This document shows, in pieces, positions 1 through 9,728 of a stretch of 64,000 nucleotides of DNA (positions are counted from its first letter, which is position 1; each line of letters begins with the position of its first letter). Below the pieces are notes generated by a model. The model was not told where the DNA came from. It worked only from the letters and a program-made list of their open reading frames with translations, and did not search any database. Source of the DNA: DATFDN01 sp963767645 (GTDB lineage: Bacteria > Pseudomonadota > Alphaproteobacteria > Acetobacterales > Acetobacteraceae). Location of the stretch: contig CAVYEW010000014.1 of the NCBI GenBank assembly GCA_963767645.1, positions 62,001 to 126,000 on the forward strand. Direction: 5' to 3'. The position numbers were made by a program, and so were the translations under genes.

Positions 1-1017
1 ACCATCATGCTGGGCGCCTATCTCGCGCTCTCCGATCAGACCGGCTACATGATCGGCTCGCTGTTCGCCTTCATGATGCTCTCGCAGCGCGTGTCGCAGC
101 CGCTGGTCGGGCTGGCCCGGCTGATCGAGGACTACGAGGAGGTCGGCGCGGCAATCGGCGAGGCGGCCTCGGTGCTGAACCGGCCGCTGGAGGCGGACTC
201 CGCATCGGGCGGCCTGCGGCCGAAATTCTCCGGCGCCATCACCTTCGACGACGTGAGCTTCACCTACGGCGGCACCAAGACCCCGGCGCTGGACCGTATC
301 ACCTTCTCGATTCCCGCCGGCACGATGCTGGGCATCGTCGGCCGCTCCGGCTCCGGCAAGTCCACGATCACGCGGCTGCTGCAGGGCATCAACCGCGACT
401 ATACCGGCTACGTGAAGATCGACGGCAGCGATCTGCGGGAGATCAACCTGCGCCACCTCCGCCAGAGCTTCGGGGTGGTGCTGCAGGAGAACTTCCTGTT
501 CCGCGGCTCGATCCGCGAGAACATCATCTCCGGCCGGCCTGGCCTGACGCTCGACGACGTGGTGCGGGCGGCACGGCTCGCGGGCGCCGAGGAGTTCATC
601 GAGCGTATGGCCAACGGCTATGAGACCTATATCGAGGAGGGTTCGCCCAACCTGTCGGGCGGGCAGCGCCAGCGCCTGGCGATCGCGCGCGCGCTGATCA
701 CCGACCCGCGCCTGCTGATCCTGGACGAGGCTACCAGCGCGCTCGATCCGGAGAGCGAGGCGCTGGTGAACGCCAACCTGCTGCGCATCGCGCGCGGGCG
801 GACCATGGTCATCGTCTCGCACCGCCTGTCCTCGTTGACCGAATGCGACCAGACCCTGGTCCTGGACAAGGGCAAGGTGATGGATATCGCTCCGCACCGC
901 ACGCTAGTGGAGCGGTGCTCGGTCTACCGCCAGCTCTGGGCGCAGCAGAACCGCCACATGGAGCCGCAGGGGCCGCGTCACGCCGCCCTGGCGCCCACGC
1001 TCGCGCAGGGAGACTGA
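1..1017 (+). CDS. Type I secretion system ABC permease/ATPase (HlyB-like), 3' part
   Basis: The gene is open at the left edge; only about 338 C-terminal codons are present. What is visible is the end of the transmembrane domain (about the first 55 residues) followed by a complete ABC ATPase domain. Counting from the first Met at base 7, Walker A is GRSGSGKS (112-119), the Q-loop Gln is 160, the signature LSGGQRQR starts at 216, Walker B is LLILDE (236-241) and the H-loop is SHR (271-273). The HlyD adaptor begins one base after the stop, the usual layout for a type I exporter that moves an unfolded substrate through both membranes. Any peptidase-like N-terminal domain lies outside the window. 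The substrate is not identifiable here. Confidence 0.93.
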   Translation, partial: TIMLGAYLALSDQTGYMIGSLFAFMMLSQRVSQPLVGLARLIEDYEEVGAAIGEAASVLNRPLEADSASGGLRPKFSGAITFDDVSFTYGGTKTPALDRITFSIPAGTMLGIVGRSGSGKSTITRLLQGINRDYTGYVKIDGSDLREINLRHLRQSFGVVLQENFLFRGSIRENIISGRPGLTLDDVVRAARLAGAEEFIERMANGYETYIEEGSPNLSGGQRQRLAIARALITDPRLLILDEATSALDPESEALVNANLLRIARGRTMVIVSHRLSSLTECDQTLVLDKGKVMDIAPHRTLVERCSVYRQLWAQQNRHMEPQGPRHAALAPTLAQGD

Positions 1018-1018
1018 G

Positions 1019-2401
1019 ATGCGCACCAATGTTCCCGCCCTGCGTGACGACGACGAAGCCCTTCCGGTGCTGCTCGAGTTCCAGTCGCCGTCGGTCGCCA
1101 TCATGCGCGCGCCGATCCCGGGATTGGCGCGGCACGTCATCTGGATCATCGGCGCGATGTTCGTCTCCCTGGTGGCTGCCGCCGGGCTGATCAGCGTAGA
1201 TCGGGTGGTGACGGCGCGGGGCCTGGTCGTCTCGCGCGCCGCCACCCTGGTCGTGCAGCCGCTCGATCCGGCAATCGTGCGCTCGATTGACGTGCATGTG
1301 GGCGACAAGGTGCGCGCGGGACAGATCCTGGCGCGGCTCGATCCTACATTGGCGACTGCGGACCTGTCGGCCCTCGCCGCCCAGGTCGCCGCGCTGCAGG
1401 CGCAGGTCTCCCGTCTGCAGGCCGAGGCCAACGATAAGCCGTTCATCTATTCCGGGCTGGACCCGAACCTCTCGCTGCAGGCGGCGATCGCCGCGCAGAA
1501 GAAGGCGGAGTACGACTATCGGCTGCGCAACTACGCCGAGAAGGTCAACAGCCTGATCGACCAGATCAAGCGGGCCGACAACGATGCGGCCGGTTACGGC
1601 CAACGGCTCCAGGTGGCGCGCCATATCGAGCAGATGCGCCGCGAGCTCCAGCAGCAAGCCGTGGGCAGCAAGCTCAACACCTATATCGCGATGGACAATT
1701 CGGCGGAGATGGAGCGCTACCAGCAGAGCGCGGTATCACAGGCTCGGCAGGGCGCGCGCGACCTCGCGGCGCAGGCCGCCGAGCGCGACGGCTATGTGCA
1801 GTCCTGGCACGCCGACATCTCCCAGCAGCTTGCCGACGCCACCCAGAAATTGTCGGATGCGCGCCAGCAGCTCGCCAAGGCGCAGCTGCACCGCCAGCTC
1901 GTGGAGCTGCGCGCCGATCGCGACGCGACGGTGCTGACCGTGTCCAAGGTGTCCGTCGGATCGGTGCTGCAGCCAGGCGAGCAGCTCCTCACGCTGATGC
2001 CGGTCGACGCGCCCTTGGAGGTTGAGGCGACCATCGACGGCAAGGACGACGGCTACGTGCATGTGGGCGATCCGGTGGCGGTCAAGTTCGACACCTTTCC
2101 GTTCAGCCGCTATGGCATGGCGCACGGAACCCTGCGCGTGGTCAGCGCGACCAGCTTCACGGCGCAGGACGAGCAGCACAACGTCTCCGGCAACGTCCCG
2201 ATCCCGGTCAATACGGCTGAGCCGTTCTACCGGGCGCGCGTCACCCTCGATCGGATCAATCTTCATGGCGTCCCGGAAGGATTCGAGCTCACGCCGGGAA
2301 TGCCGGTTACGGCCGACATCAAGGTCGGCAAGCACACCATCCTGGCCTACATGCTGTCGCGCGTGCTGCCGGTCGCGAACGACGCGATGCGCGAGCCGTA
2401 G
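1019..2401 (+). CDS. HlyD-family periplasmic adaptor of type I secretion system
   Basis: This 460-residue membrane fusion protein would link the inner-membrane ABC exporter to an outer-membrane TolC-like channel. A short cytoplasmic N-terminus is followed by one transmembrane helix (about residues 38-60). Next come a first half lipoyl-like/barrel segment with GDKVRAGQILARLD (about 95-108) and a long Ala/Gln/Arg-rich coiled coil (about 110-300). The returning barrel has SVGSVLQPGEQLLTLMP, then a beta-rich C-terminal part. ATG 1019 lies one base beyond the ABC transporter stop, so the two are translationally linked. No TolC homologue is in the window. Length is close to that of HlyD (478 residues). 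Confidence 0.93.
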   Translation: MRTNVPALRDDDEALPVLLEFQSPSVAIMRAPIPGLARHVIWIIGAMFVSLVAAAGLISVDRVVTARGLVVSRAATLVVQPLDPAIVRSIDVHVGDKVRAGQILARLDPTLATADLSALAAQVAALQAQVSRLQAEANDKPFIYSGLDPNLSLQAAIAAQKKAEYDYRLRNYAEKVNSLIDQIKRADNDAAGYGQRLQVARHIEQMRRELQQQAVGSKLNTYIAMDNSAEMERYQQSAVSQARQGARDLAAQAAERDGYVQSWHADISQQLADATQKLSDARQQLAKAQLHRQLVELRADRDATVLTVSKVSVGSVLQPGEQLLTLMPVDAPLEVEATIDGKDDGYVHVGDPVAVKFDTFPFSRYGMAHGTLRVVSATSFTAQDEQHNVSGNVPIPVNTAEPFYRARVTLDRINLHGVPEGFELTPGMPVTADIKVGKHTILAYMLSRVLPVANDAMREP

Positions 2402-2404
2402 AAG

Positions 2405-4205
2405 GTGGTGAGGCTGCTCGATCGGCTGGCCGGCGCCGTATCGCCGCGGCTGGCGCTGCGACGCGCCGCCAAATACCGCGACCGCGGCCGCACCGGCGAT
2501 GCGTTCCGCTTGCTGTCGCGCGCCGCGCGCGCCGGGATTGCGGAGGCCGAGTTCCAGGTCGGCCGATGCTATCTGGAAGGCGCCGGCGTGCCGGTCAGCC
2601 GGGCCGACGCGGTGCGTTGGCTGGAGAGGGCAGGGCAGCAGGGCTTCGTAGAGGCGCAGGCCATGCTGGCGACCCTGCACCTGCATGGGGTCGTCCCCAA
2701 GGCGGGGCAGGCCGCGTCGTCTGGCGTGTTCGCCAGCAACCAGGGCTCGGCCGAGCCCGACCACGAGGAGGCGGCGCGCTGGGCGCGCAAGGCCGCAGAG
2801 GGGGGATCGGCCGACGGGCAGGCGCTGCTCGGCTATATCCTCACCTCGGGTCCGGAGACGCTGCGCAACCTCGACGAGGCGCGCGCGTGGTATCGGAAAT
2901 CGGCCGAGGCCGGGTCCCCGCAGGGCGCGCTCGGCTACGCCCTCGCTCTCGGTCAGATACAGGGCGGGGAGGAGCACAACCGGGCGATCGTGGACTGGCT
3001 GAAGAAGGCCGCCGAGGCGGAGCTGCCGACGGCGCTGTTCCTGCTGGGGGAGATCACCGATCGCGGCTTCTGCGTCGAGCTTGACCGGGCTGCCGCCACC
3101 GAGTTCTACCGCCGTGCCGCCGAGAAGGGGCATCGGTCGGGCCAGGCGCGCTACGGCTTGGCGCTGATGCAAGGGATCGGCGTCGCGGCGAACCCGACCG
3201 ATGGCGAGAGCTGGCTGCGCAAGGCGGCGCTCGCGGGCGACCCGGAGGCGGCGGCGCTGGTCGGCGACCTCTATGCCAAGGGCGGGAACCTACCGCCGAA
3301 CTATGCCGAAGCGGCGATGTGGTTCCGCCGGGCCAGCGAGGCCGGCCACAAGGCGGCGGCGCGCGCGCTCGGGATGCTCTACCTGACCGGGGCCGGCGTG
3401 CCGCGCGACCAGCGCGAGGCGGCGCACTGGTTCCGCATCTCGGCCGATGCCGGGGACGACCGTGCGCGGATCGATCTCGCCAACCTGGTGCGCCAGGGCG
3501 CCGGCGGCGCCGAGGACGCGCTCCGCACCCGCGAATGGTTCGAGCAGGCGGCGGCCTCCGGCGACCTGGTCGCCGCGTTCAACTTCGGCGTCTGTCTTGC
3601 CGAAGGCGTCGGCGTCGAGCGCGACGAGCGCAAGGCCGCCGAGTGGCTGCGCCGCGCCGCAGACGGCGTGGTGAACGCGCAGTACCTGGTACGGGCGGAT
3701 GCTGCTGGAGGGACGGGGCATCGACGCCGATCCCGAGGAAGGGCGCGCCTGGATTGGCCGCGCCGCCGCGCAGGGCATGGTCGAGGCCGAGGTGGCGCTC
3801 GCGGAACTGATGCTCAACGCGCGAGGCGGGCCGAAGGATCATCCCGCGGCGCTGGCCTTGTTCGAGAAGGCGGCGGGGCGCGGCCATGTCGGCGCCATGT
3901 TCGCCTGCGGCGCCATGTGGGGCGGCGGCCATGACGTGCCGACCGACCGCGTTGTCGCGCAGAAATGGTTCCGCACCGCCGCCGAGCGCGGCCATGCCTA
4001 TGCGCAGATGATGCTGGGCCGCTACCTGGCGCGCGGCCTCGCCGGCGAGCGTGACCCGGACCAGGCGCGGCAATGGCTGGAACGCGCCGTGGCACAGGGT
4101 CTCGCCGAGGCGCGCGCCGATCTCGCCGCGCTGCCGCCGCCGGCGATTGCGACGGAGGACGAGGCGGCGGAGGCCGAGGCGGCGCCGCAGGCTGCCAGAA
4201 GCTGA
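2405..4205 (+). CDS. Sel1-repeat (SLR) protein, split by a one-base frameshift
   Basis: GTG start three bases after the HlyD stop. About a dozen tandem alpha-alpha repeats of roughly 36 residues follow the Sel1 pattern (A..W...AA..G...A...LG..Y..G.GV..D...A). The reading frame from 2405 carries repeats to about base 3687, then turns into Arg-rich nonsense. Dropping one G of the GG at 3688-3689 lets the repeats run on unbroken to the stop at 4205, giving 599 residues. Sel1 proteins are helical scaffolds for protein-protein contacts, often in envelope biogenesis and secretion. Here the gene sits inside a type I secretion/glycosyltransferase operon, so a scaffold or assembly role is inferred. 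No signal peptide is evident. Confidence 0.85.
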
Positions 4206-4220
4206 AGCAGTCATTGTCTT

Positions 4221-4345
4221 CCTCTCCCTCATCTTGATAGGGGGAGAGGCGGGGTGAGAGGGGCTCGCGCCCGCCATGCGAATCCGAACCGGCCTGCCCC
4301 CCTCGCCCAACCTCTTTCCCCGTTCCGGGGGGAGGGGGGCTATTG
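4221..4345. repeat. REP-like G/C-rich inverted-repeat element
   Basis: Two adjacent hairpin units of runs of C and G. The first pairs CCTCTCCC (4221-4228) with GGGAGAGG (4242-4249). The second, about 4311-4338, pairs TTTCCCC with a G-rich arm. The units are roughly reverse complements of one another, like a bacterial interspersed mosaic element. The element fills the gap between the Sel1 gene and the glycosyltransferase and runs into the apparent first codons of the latter. Whether copies exist elsewhere in the genome cannot be seen from this window. Confidence 0.6.
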
Positions 4346-7316
4346 CATCCGTATCAGCCGAGGATCTCGCCGCCGATCGTGTCGCTCTGGCGCGGGACGC
4401 CTTCGAGTCTGGCCGAGCGGCCAAGGAGCCGCTGGAGCGGCTGCGCTGGCTCGACCGTGCGCATCGCCTGTTGCCGGGCGATCCCACCTTGTGCCTGGCG
4501 CTTGCCGAAGCCTGCATCGGGCGGGACGATGCCCGGGCCGAACAGTTGTTACGAGCGCTCACGGTTGGGCATGACGTGCGCGAGGCGTGGCTCGCCCTGG
4601 CGGCGGCCCGGGCTGGCCTTGGCGATGCGGACGGCGCAGCCGCAGCGCTGGCGCAAGCATTGTCGCGCCATGCTTTCCCTCCGGAGCTTGCCGCCTTCGC
4701 CGACGCCGTGACGCGGGCCTGCGCGGCGCCTGGCTGGTGCGCGATCGCGCCGGACGGGAGCCTGTCGTGGAGCCCGGCCGGGCTCGCACCGACGCTGCGC
4801 GCGGATGACGGTCCGGAGCGGACGGCGCATTCGACCCTGACGGAAGAACTGCGTGCCGCGGATCGGCTGGCGGTCACGGACGGGCAGCGTGCGCTGCTCG
4901 GCAGCCCGCTGCTTCCGCGCCAAATCGCCCGAGTGGAGGGGTTCGTCGAAGCGGCCGACGATGGCGGGCTGTCAGGCTGGGCCTGGAAGCCGGGCAATCC
5001 TGACGTCGATCCGGTGTTGACGGTGCGCCCGGCGCGGGGCCGGGCTTTCACCGTGCTCGCCGCGGAGGCCGATAACAGAGCGAGCGGCGGGCTGCTCGCG
5101 CGCCGTCGCCGCTTCGCGGTTCCGGGTCAGGCGCTGTCGGGCCTGGGCGGCCCGTTCCAGGGTACTGAGCGACGGCCGGGAGCTGCTGGGCAGCCCGCTC
5201 GACCCGCGCGCCGAGAGCCGCGCCGCCTATCACGCGGCGGACAGGATCGCGGCGCTGTTAGCCGCCGATGGCGGGCCGCCCCGCTGGCGGCCGAACTCCG
5301 AGGCGCCTCCCGCGCTCCCGGTCGGGGTTCCGCCCTGGCGGAAAGCGGAGGCCGCCGCGCAGGCTCCGGCCGGCATCGATGTGGTGATCCCGGTGCATGG
5401 CGGGCGCGAGGTGACGCTCGCCTGCATCGCCAGCGTGCTGGCGAGCATCGCGGAGCCGGTTCGCCTCGTCGTTGTCGATGATGCCAGCCAGGACCATGCG
5501 CTGGCGCGCGCGCTGGACGCGCTTTCGGCGCGCGGACGGATCGTGCTGATCCGCCATTCGGCGCAGCGCGGCTTTCCGAGCGCCGCCAATGCCGGGCTGC
5601 GAGCGGCCGCGGCGGCGCGGCGCGATGTCGTGCTGCTGAACAGCGACACGCTGGTCGCGCCGGGTTGGCTGCAGGCGTTGCGCGATGCCGCCTATAGTGC
5701 CCCCGATATCGGCACCGTCACCCCGCTGTCGAACAGCGGCAGCATCCTCAGCTATCCCGGCCCGGAGGGCACGAACCCGGTCCCCGACTTGGCGGCGACG
5801 CGCCGCATGGCGGTGCTGGCGCGACGGGCGAATGCCGGGCGCGTGGTCGACATCCCGGTGGGAATCGGCTTCTGCCTGTTCATCCGCAACGACTGCCTGC
5901 GCGCGACCGGGCGGCTGCGCACCGACCTGTTCGCGCAGGGCTATGGCGAGGAGAACGATTTCTGCCTGCGGGCGCGCCATCTCGGCTGGCGCCACGTCGC
6001 CGCGCCGGGGGTGTTCGTGGCGCATCTGGGGGGGCAGTCCTTCGGCGGCGCGGGCGCGGCGCTGCGGGCGCGTAACGCCGCGATCCTGAACCGGCTGCAC
6101 CCCGGCTACGACGCGCTGGTGGCCGCTTATGTCGCCGCCGATCCGCTTGCCGAGGCGCGCCGGCGCATCGATGCGCTGCGCTGGCGCGAGGGCCGGCGAC
6201 ACGGCGCGGTTCTGCTTGTCACCCACGACCAGGGCGGCGGGGTGGAGCGCGCCATCCTGGCGCGCGCCGCGAGCCTCCGCGCCGAGGGAATGCGCCCAGT
6301 CGTGCTGCGCCCGGCGCGTCTGCCGGATGGGCGTATCGGCGCGCTGGTCGGCGAACCGGCGGCGAGCGAGCCGACGCCGAACCTGGTCTTCGCGATCCCC
6401 GACGAGTTTCCGGCCCTGCTGCGCCTGCTGCGGGCCGAACGCATTGCGCATGTGGAGCTGCACCACCTGCTCGGCCACGCGCCCGAGGTGCTGGACATAG
6501 CGCGTCTGCTGCGTGTGCCGTACGAGGTGCATGTCCACGACTATGCGTGGCTATGCGAACGCGTGGTGCTGCTCGGCGCCGGGCAACGCTATTGCGGGGA
6601 GCCGGACGCGGCGGGCTGCGCGGTCTGCGTCGCCGACCTCGGCAGCCTGCTCGACGAGCCGATCACCCCGGCGGCGCTGCGGGCCCGCAGCGCGCGCGTG
6701 CTCCGGGCCGCGCGGCGGGTGGTGGCGCCTTCGGCCGATGCCGCAACGCGCATCGCGCGCCACTTTCCCAGGACCCAGCCGGAAGTGGTGCCGCACGAGG
6801 ACGATGCCGCGCTCGCCGCCGTGCCGCTGAGCTTGCGCCGGGCGCTGCCGTGCCGCGTCGCGGTGGTCGGCGCGATCGGCATTCCCAAAGGCTACGACGT
6901 GCTGCTCGCCTGCGCGCGCGATGCCGCGTCGCGGTCGCTGCCGCTCAGCTTCGTCGTCGTCGGACATACGATCGATGATGGGCGCTTGCTGGAGACCGGG
7001 CGGGTCTTCGTCACCGGTCCGTATGCGCCTGACGAGGCCGAGGCCCTGATCCGCAGGCAGGAGGCGGCGATCGCATTCATCCCCTCCATCTGGCCCGAAA
7101 CCTGGTGCTTCACCTTGACCGAGGCATGGCGGGCCGGGCTGCGCGCCGTCGCCTTCGATATCGGCGCGCAGGCCGAGCGCGTCCGTGCGACCGGGCGAGG
7201 TCTGTCTCTGGCGCTGGAGTTCCTCCGCCGCGCAGATCAACGACGCATTGCTTGCGGCGTGCGGGTTCTCGCGTCATGAAGGCTCGCATCGCGAGGAACA
7301 ACGAACAGGTCCGTGA
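4276..7316 (+). CDS. Large bifunctional glycosyltransferase (TPR-like + GT2 + GT4), two frameshifts
   Basis: Read through, this is about 1,012 residues. Domains in order: TPR-like helices (about 30-150); a linker with the GWAWKPGNP motif (about 235); a GT2 catalytic domain starting VVIPVHGG with VVVDDASQD and LLNSDT; and a GT4-type domain (GAVLLVTHDQGGGVERAI, then the IGIPKGYDVLL region and WPETW). One extra G in GGG 5160-5162 and one extra T in TT 7220-7221 break the frame; removing each restores continuous sequence. The ATG at 4276 lies in a REP-like element, so the first ~24 residues are doubtful and the true start is unclear. The stop overlaps the next start (TGATG). It is likely to add two sugars in sequence to a surface glycan; the sugars are unknown. 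Confidence 0.85.
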
Positions 7317-8282
7317 TGCCCGAGTTCGACGCAGGCCCCATCTCGCTCTTCCGGTGCCAGGCAGAGCGCGCGCGATCCCACCGGCGCGCGCGTGATGGAG
7401 CTCAAGGTGTCCGGCCATCTGATGACGCTCGATCCGGGACTGTTCTGCATCGTGCAGACCGCTCACCCCGGCGGCTCGTCGAGCGGGCTTCCCGGCGTGC
7501 GCCTGTCGCTGCCGCCGGGGGCGCTTGGCCGCGCCGAGGCCGTGCGCATCAGCACCTTCCGCGAGGATGGATGGCTCGGCGAGCGCGACGGCGCGGCGCT
7601 GGTCCGGGTCGTCGACGGACCCGCGCAGGTGCTGGTCACGATCTATCAGGCGCCGGAGGCCACGCCCGACCAGGCACCGCGGCTGCAGGTGCTGCGCCTG
7701 AGCGGCGACGGACCTGTCGCGGCCGGCCCGGCGTCGGGCACCGGCAGCCGCCCGAGGCCGGAAGACGCCGACCTCGTCGCGCATATCCAGCGCATGGGCG
7801 ATGTCGCGGCCAAGTTCGGCGAGTGGATGGGCACGCGCGGCAGCCGGCTCTGGATCGAGGGATTCGGCGTTGCGCCCCGCGAGGGCATCGCGGCGTCCGA
7901 CATCGAGTACCAGGCGGTGCTGGGGCGCGACTGGCTCTCGCCTTGGGTCGAGGGCGGCAAGTTCTGCGGCAGCCGCGGCATGGCGCTGCCGTTGCTCGGC
8001 CTGGCCGTCCGGCTGAAGGGACAGGCGACGAGCACGCACGAGCTGTCCTATGAGGCGAGCTTCGTGGACGGAACGGCGTCCGGGCCGTTGCGGGCCGGCG
8101 AGCTGTGCCAGGCGGAGAGCCTGGCCGCCTTGGAGGCGTTCCGGATCGATCTGCGGCCGCAGGGCGCGGCCGCGGCCGAGCCGGCCCGGCCGCGCACGGG
8201 CCGGCGGGCGGGCGAGGCGGCGGGCGCGGGCACTGTGAAGCCCGAGGGGGCCGCCGGGCGAAAGGGCGCGCGGCGGGGCTGA
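7316..8282 (+). CDS. Uncharacterised beta-rich protein with two ChW-like repeats
   Basis: I do not recognise a characterised family. ATG 7316 overlaps the glycosyltransferase stop (TGATG), but the frame must shift within the GCGC run at 7361-7373 to join the long frame from 7392. If the shift is real, the start is GTG 7392 or ATG 7395. The C-terminal third holds two tandem segments of about 38 residues. The first has IEYQA..W...VEGG.FCGSRG...GLAVRL and the second LSYEA..DG...AGELC...LEAFRIDL. This matches the layout of clostridial hydrophobic (ChW) repeats, in which Trp/Gly-rich strands mediate surface binding. The tail is Ala/Pro/Arg-rich. It lies between two glycosyltransferases, eight bases before the second. 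A role as carrier or glycan-binding partner is inference. Confidence 0.65.
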
Positions 8283-8290
8283 GCATTGTC

Positions 8291-9532
8291 GTGCGGCTGC
8301 TGTTCGTCCACCAGAACTTCCCGGGCCAGTACCTGCACGTTCTTCGCCACCTGGCGGCGACCGGCAGGCACGAGATCGTCTTCGTCACCGAGCCCAACGA
8401 GAACCGGCTCGCGGGCGTGCGCAAGGTGCCGTACCGCCCTCCGGCGCCCGCCGGGTCCGGCGCGGTCCATCCCTCGGCCCGCGATTTCGATGCGGCGATG
8501 CGACGGGCCGAGACCGTCGCGGTCACGGCGCGGAGCCTGCGCCAGCTCGGCTTCACGCCGGACGCGATCATCGGCCATCACGGCTGGGGCGAGCTTCTGA
8601 ACCTGCCCGATGTCTGGCCCGACGCGCCGATCGTCGGCTATCTCGAGTTCTTCTATCGCCTGCAGGGCGCGGACGTGAACTTCGATCCGGAGTTCCCGAT
8701 GCCGGCCGAGGAGTTCGCGCGAGTGCGGGCGAAGAACGCGGTGAACCTGCTGGCGCTGGCGCTGGAGAAACAGGGGCAGAGCCCGACCGAGTGGCAGCGC
8801 TCGACCTATCCCGCATGGGCGCAGCCGCAGATCAGCCTCTTGCGCGAGGGCGCGGACCTCGACCTGTGCCGGCCCGATCCGCAAGCGAGGCGGGAGGTGC
8901 TGGAGGTCGGCGGGATTCGCATCGCGCCGGCCGACAGGCTCGTGACCTATGTCTCGCGCGACCTCGAGCCGTATCGCGGCTTCCACGTCGTCATGCGGGC
9001 GCTGCCGCGCCTGTTGGCGGCGCGGAAGGACGTGAAGATCGTGCTGGTCGGGGGCGACGGCGTGAGCTACGGCGCTCCACCACCGCGCGGGACTTGGCGC
9101 CAGCAGATGCTGGAGGAGCTTGGCGAGGCGATCGACGCCTCGCGCGTCGTCCTGCCCGGGCGCATCGACTACGCGCTGTATCGGCGGCTGCTGCAGCGAT
9201 CCGACGCGCACGTGTATCTGACCTATCCGTTCGTCGCCTCCTGGTCGCTGCGCGAGGCGCTGGCGATGGGCTGCGCGGTGATCGGCAGCGACACCGCGCC
9301 GGTGCGGGAATTCGTGGCGCCCGAGGAGACCGGGCTGCTGGTGCCGTTCCACGATCCGGCGGCGCTGGCGGAGGGGGTGCTGCGCGTGCTCGCCGATCGA
9401 GCGCTGGCGCGGCGGTTGCGCGAGGGGGCGCGGCGCTTCGCCGGCGATCGGCTGGATTTGCGGGAGACGATTGCGGGGTATGTGGCGCTGATCGCGCGGC
9501 TTGCGGGCACGGCGCCGGAGGAGGTTGCGTAG
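8291..9532 (+). CDS. Glycosyltransferase family 4 (GT-B fold)
   Basis: GTG 8291 is chosen because the conserved N-terminus VRLLFVHQNFPGQY begins there. The open frame reaches further upstream only through the previous gene. The protein is about 413 residues. The N-terminal domain is the GT4-like donor-site partner domain with ATGRHEIVFVTE and the HHGWGE segment. The C-terminal domain has YVSRDLEPYRG, the KIVLVGGDG strand, and the EX7E-like region SWSLREALAMGCAVIGSD. It is the last gene of the type I secretion/glycosyltransferase run. It probably transfers one sugar from a nucleotide donor to a lipid- or protein-linked acceptor at the cytoplasmic face. The acceptor is unknown. Confidence 0.9.
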   Translation: MRLLFVHQNFPGQYLHVLRHLAATGRHEIVFVTEPNENRLAGVRKVPYRPPAPAGSGAVHPSARDFDAAMRRAETVAVTARSLRQLGFTPDAIIGHHGWGELLNLPDVWPDAPIVGYLEFFYRLQGADVNFDPEFPMPAEEFARVRAKNAVNLLALALEKQGQSPTEWQRSTYPAWAQPQISLLREGADLDLCRPDPQARREVLEVGGIRIAPADRLVTYVSRDLEPYRGFHVVMRALPRLLAARKDVKIVLVGGDGVSYGAPPPRGTWRQQMLEELGEAIDASRVVLPGRIDYALYRRLLQRSDAHVYLTYPFVASWSLREALAMGCAVIGSDTAPVREFVAPEETGLLVPFHDPAALAEGVLRVLADRALARRLREGARRFAGDRLDLRETIAGYVALIARLAGTAPEEVA

Positions 9533-9647
9533 GTGGTCATGGCTCGCTGGCGGCCAAGCTTGAAGCCGGCCGTATCGCGTGCGCGCGAGCCCGAGGAGTT
9601 GCGAGGCGGAGAGCGGGACGTAGCCGGCGGAAATTATCTTTCCAGCC

Positions 9648-9674
9648 TGTCGGCATCACCGCGTTATAATCGTC
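9648..9674 (+). promoter_or_regulatory. Candidate ECF42-type promoter upstream of the DGPF genes
   Basis: TGTCGG (9648-9653), 17 bases, then CGTC (9671-9674), 55 bases ahead of the first DGPF gene. ECF41/ECF42 sigma factors are described as recognising TGTC-type -35 and CGTC -10 elements and as controlling their own neighbourhood. The sigma factor is the third gene downstream, so autoregulation is likely. Confidence 0.55.
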
Positions 9675-9728
9675 CTTGAGGTCAGAACCGGCGCCGCCCG
9701 GGCTGATTGACGAGAGGACACGCTGACC

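Noticed and set aside
1736..3172. Long minus-strand frame opposite HlyD and Sel1 genes
   Set aside because: Shadow of high-GC coding DNA; no family features, and the plus strand has clear proteins.
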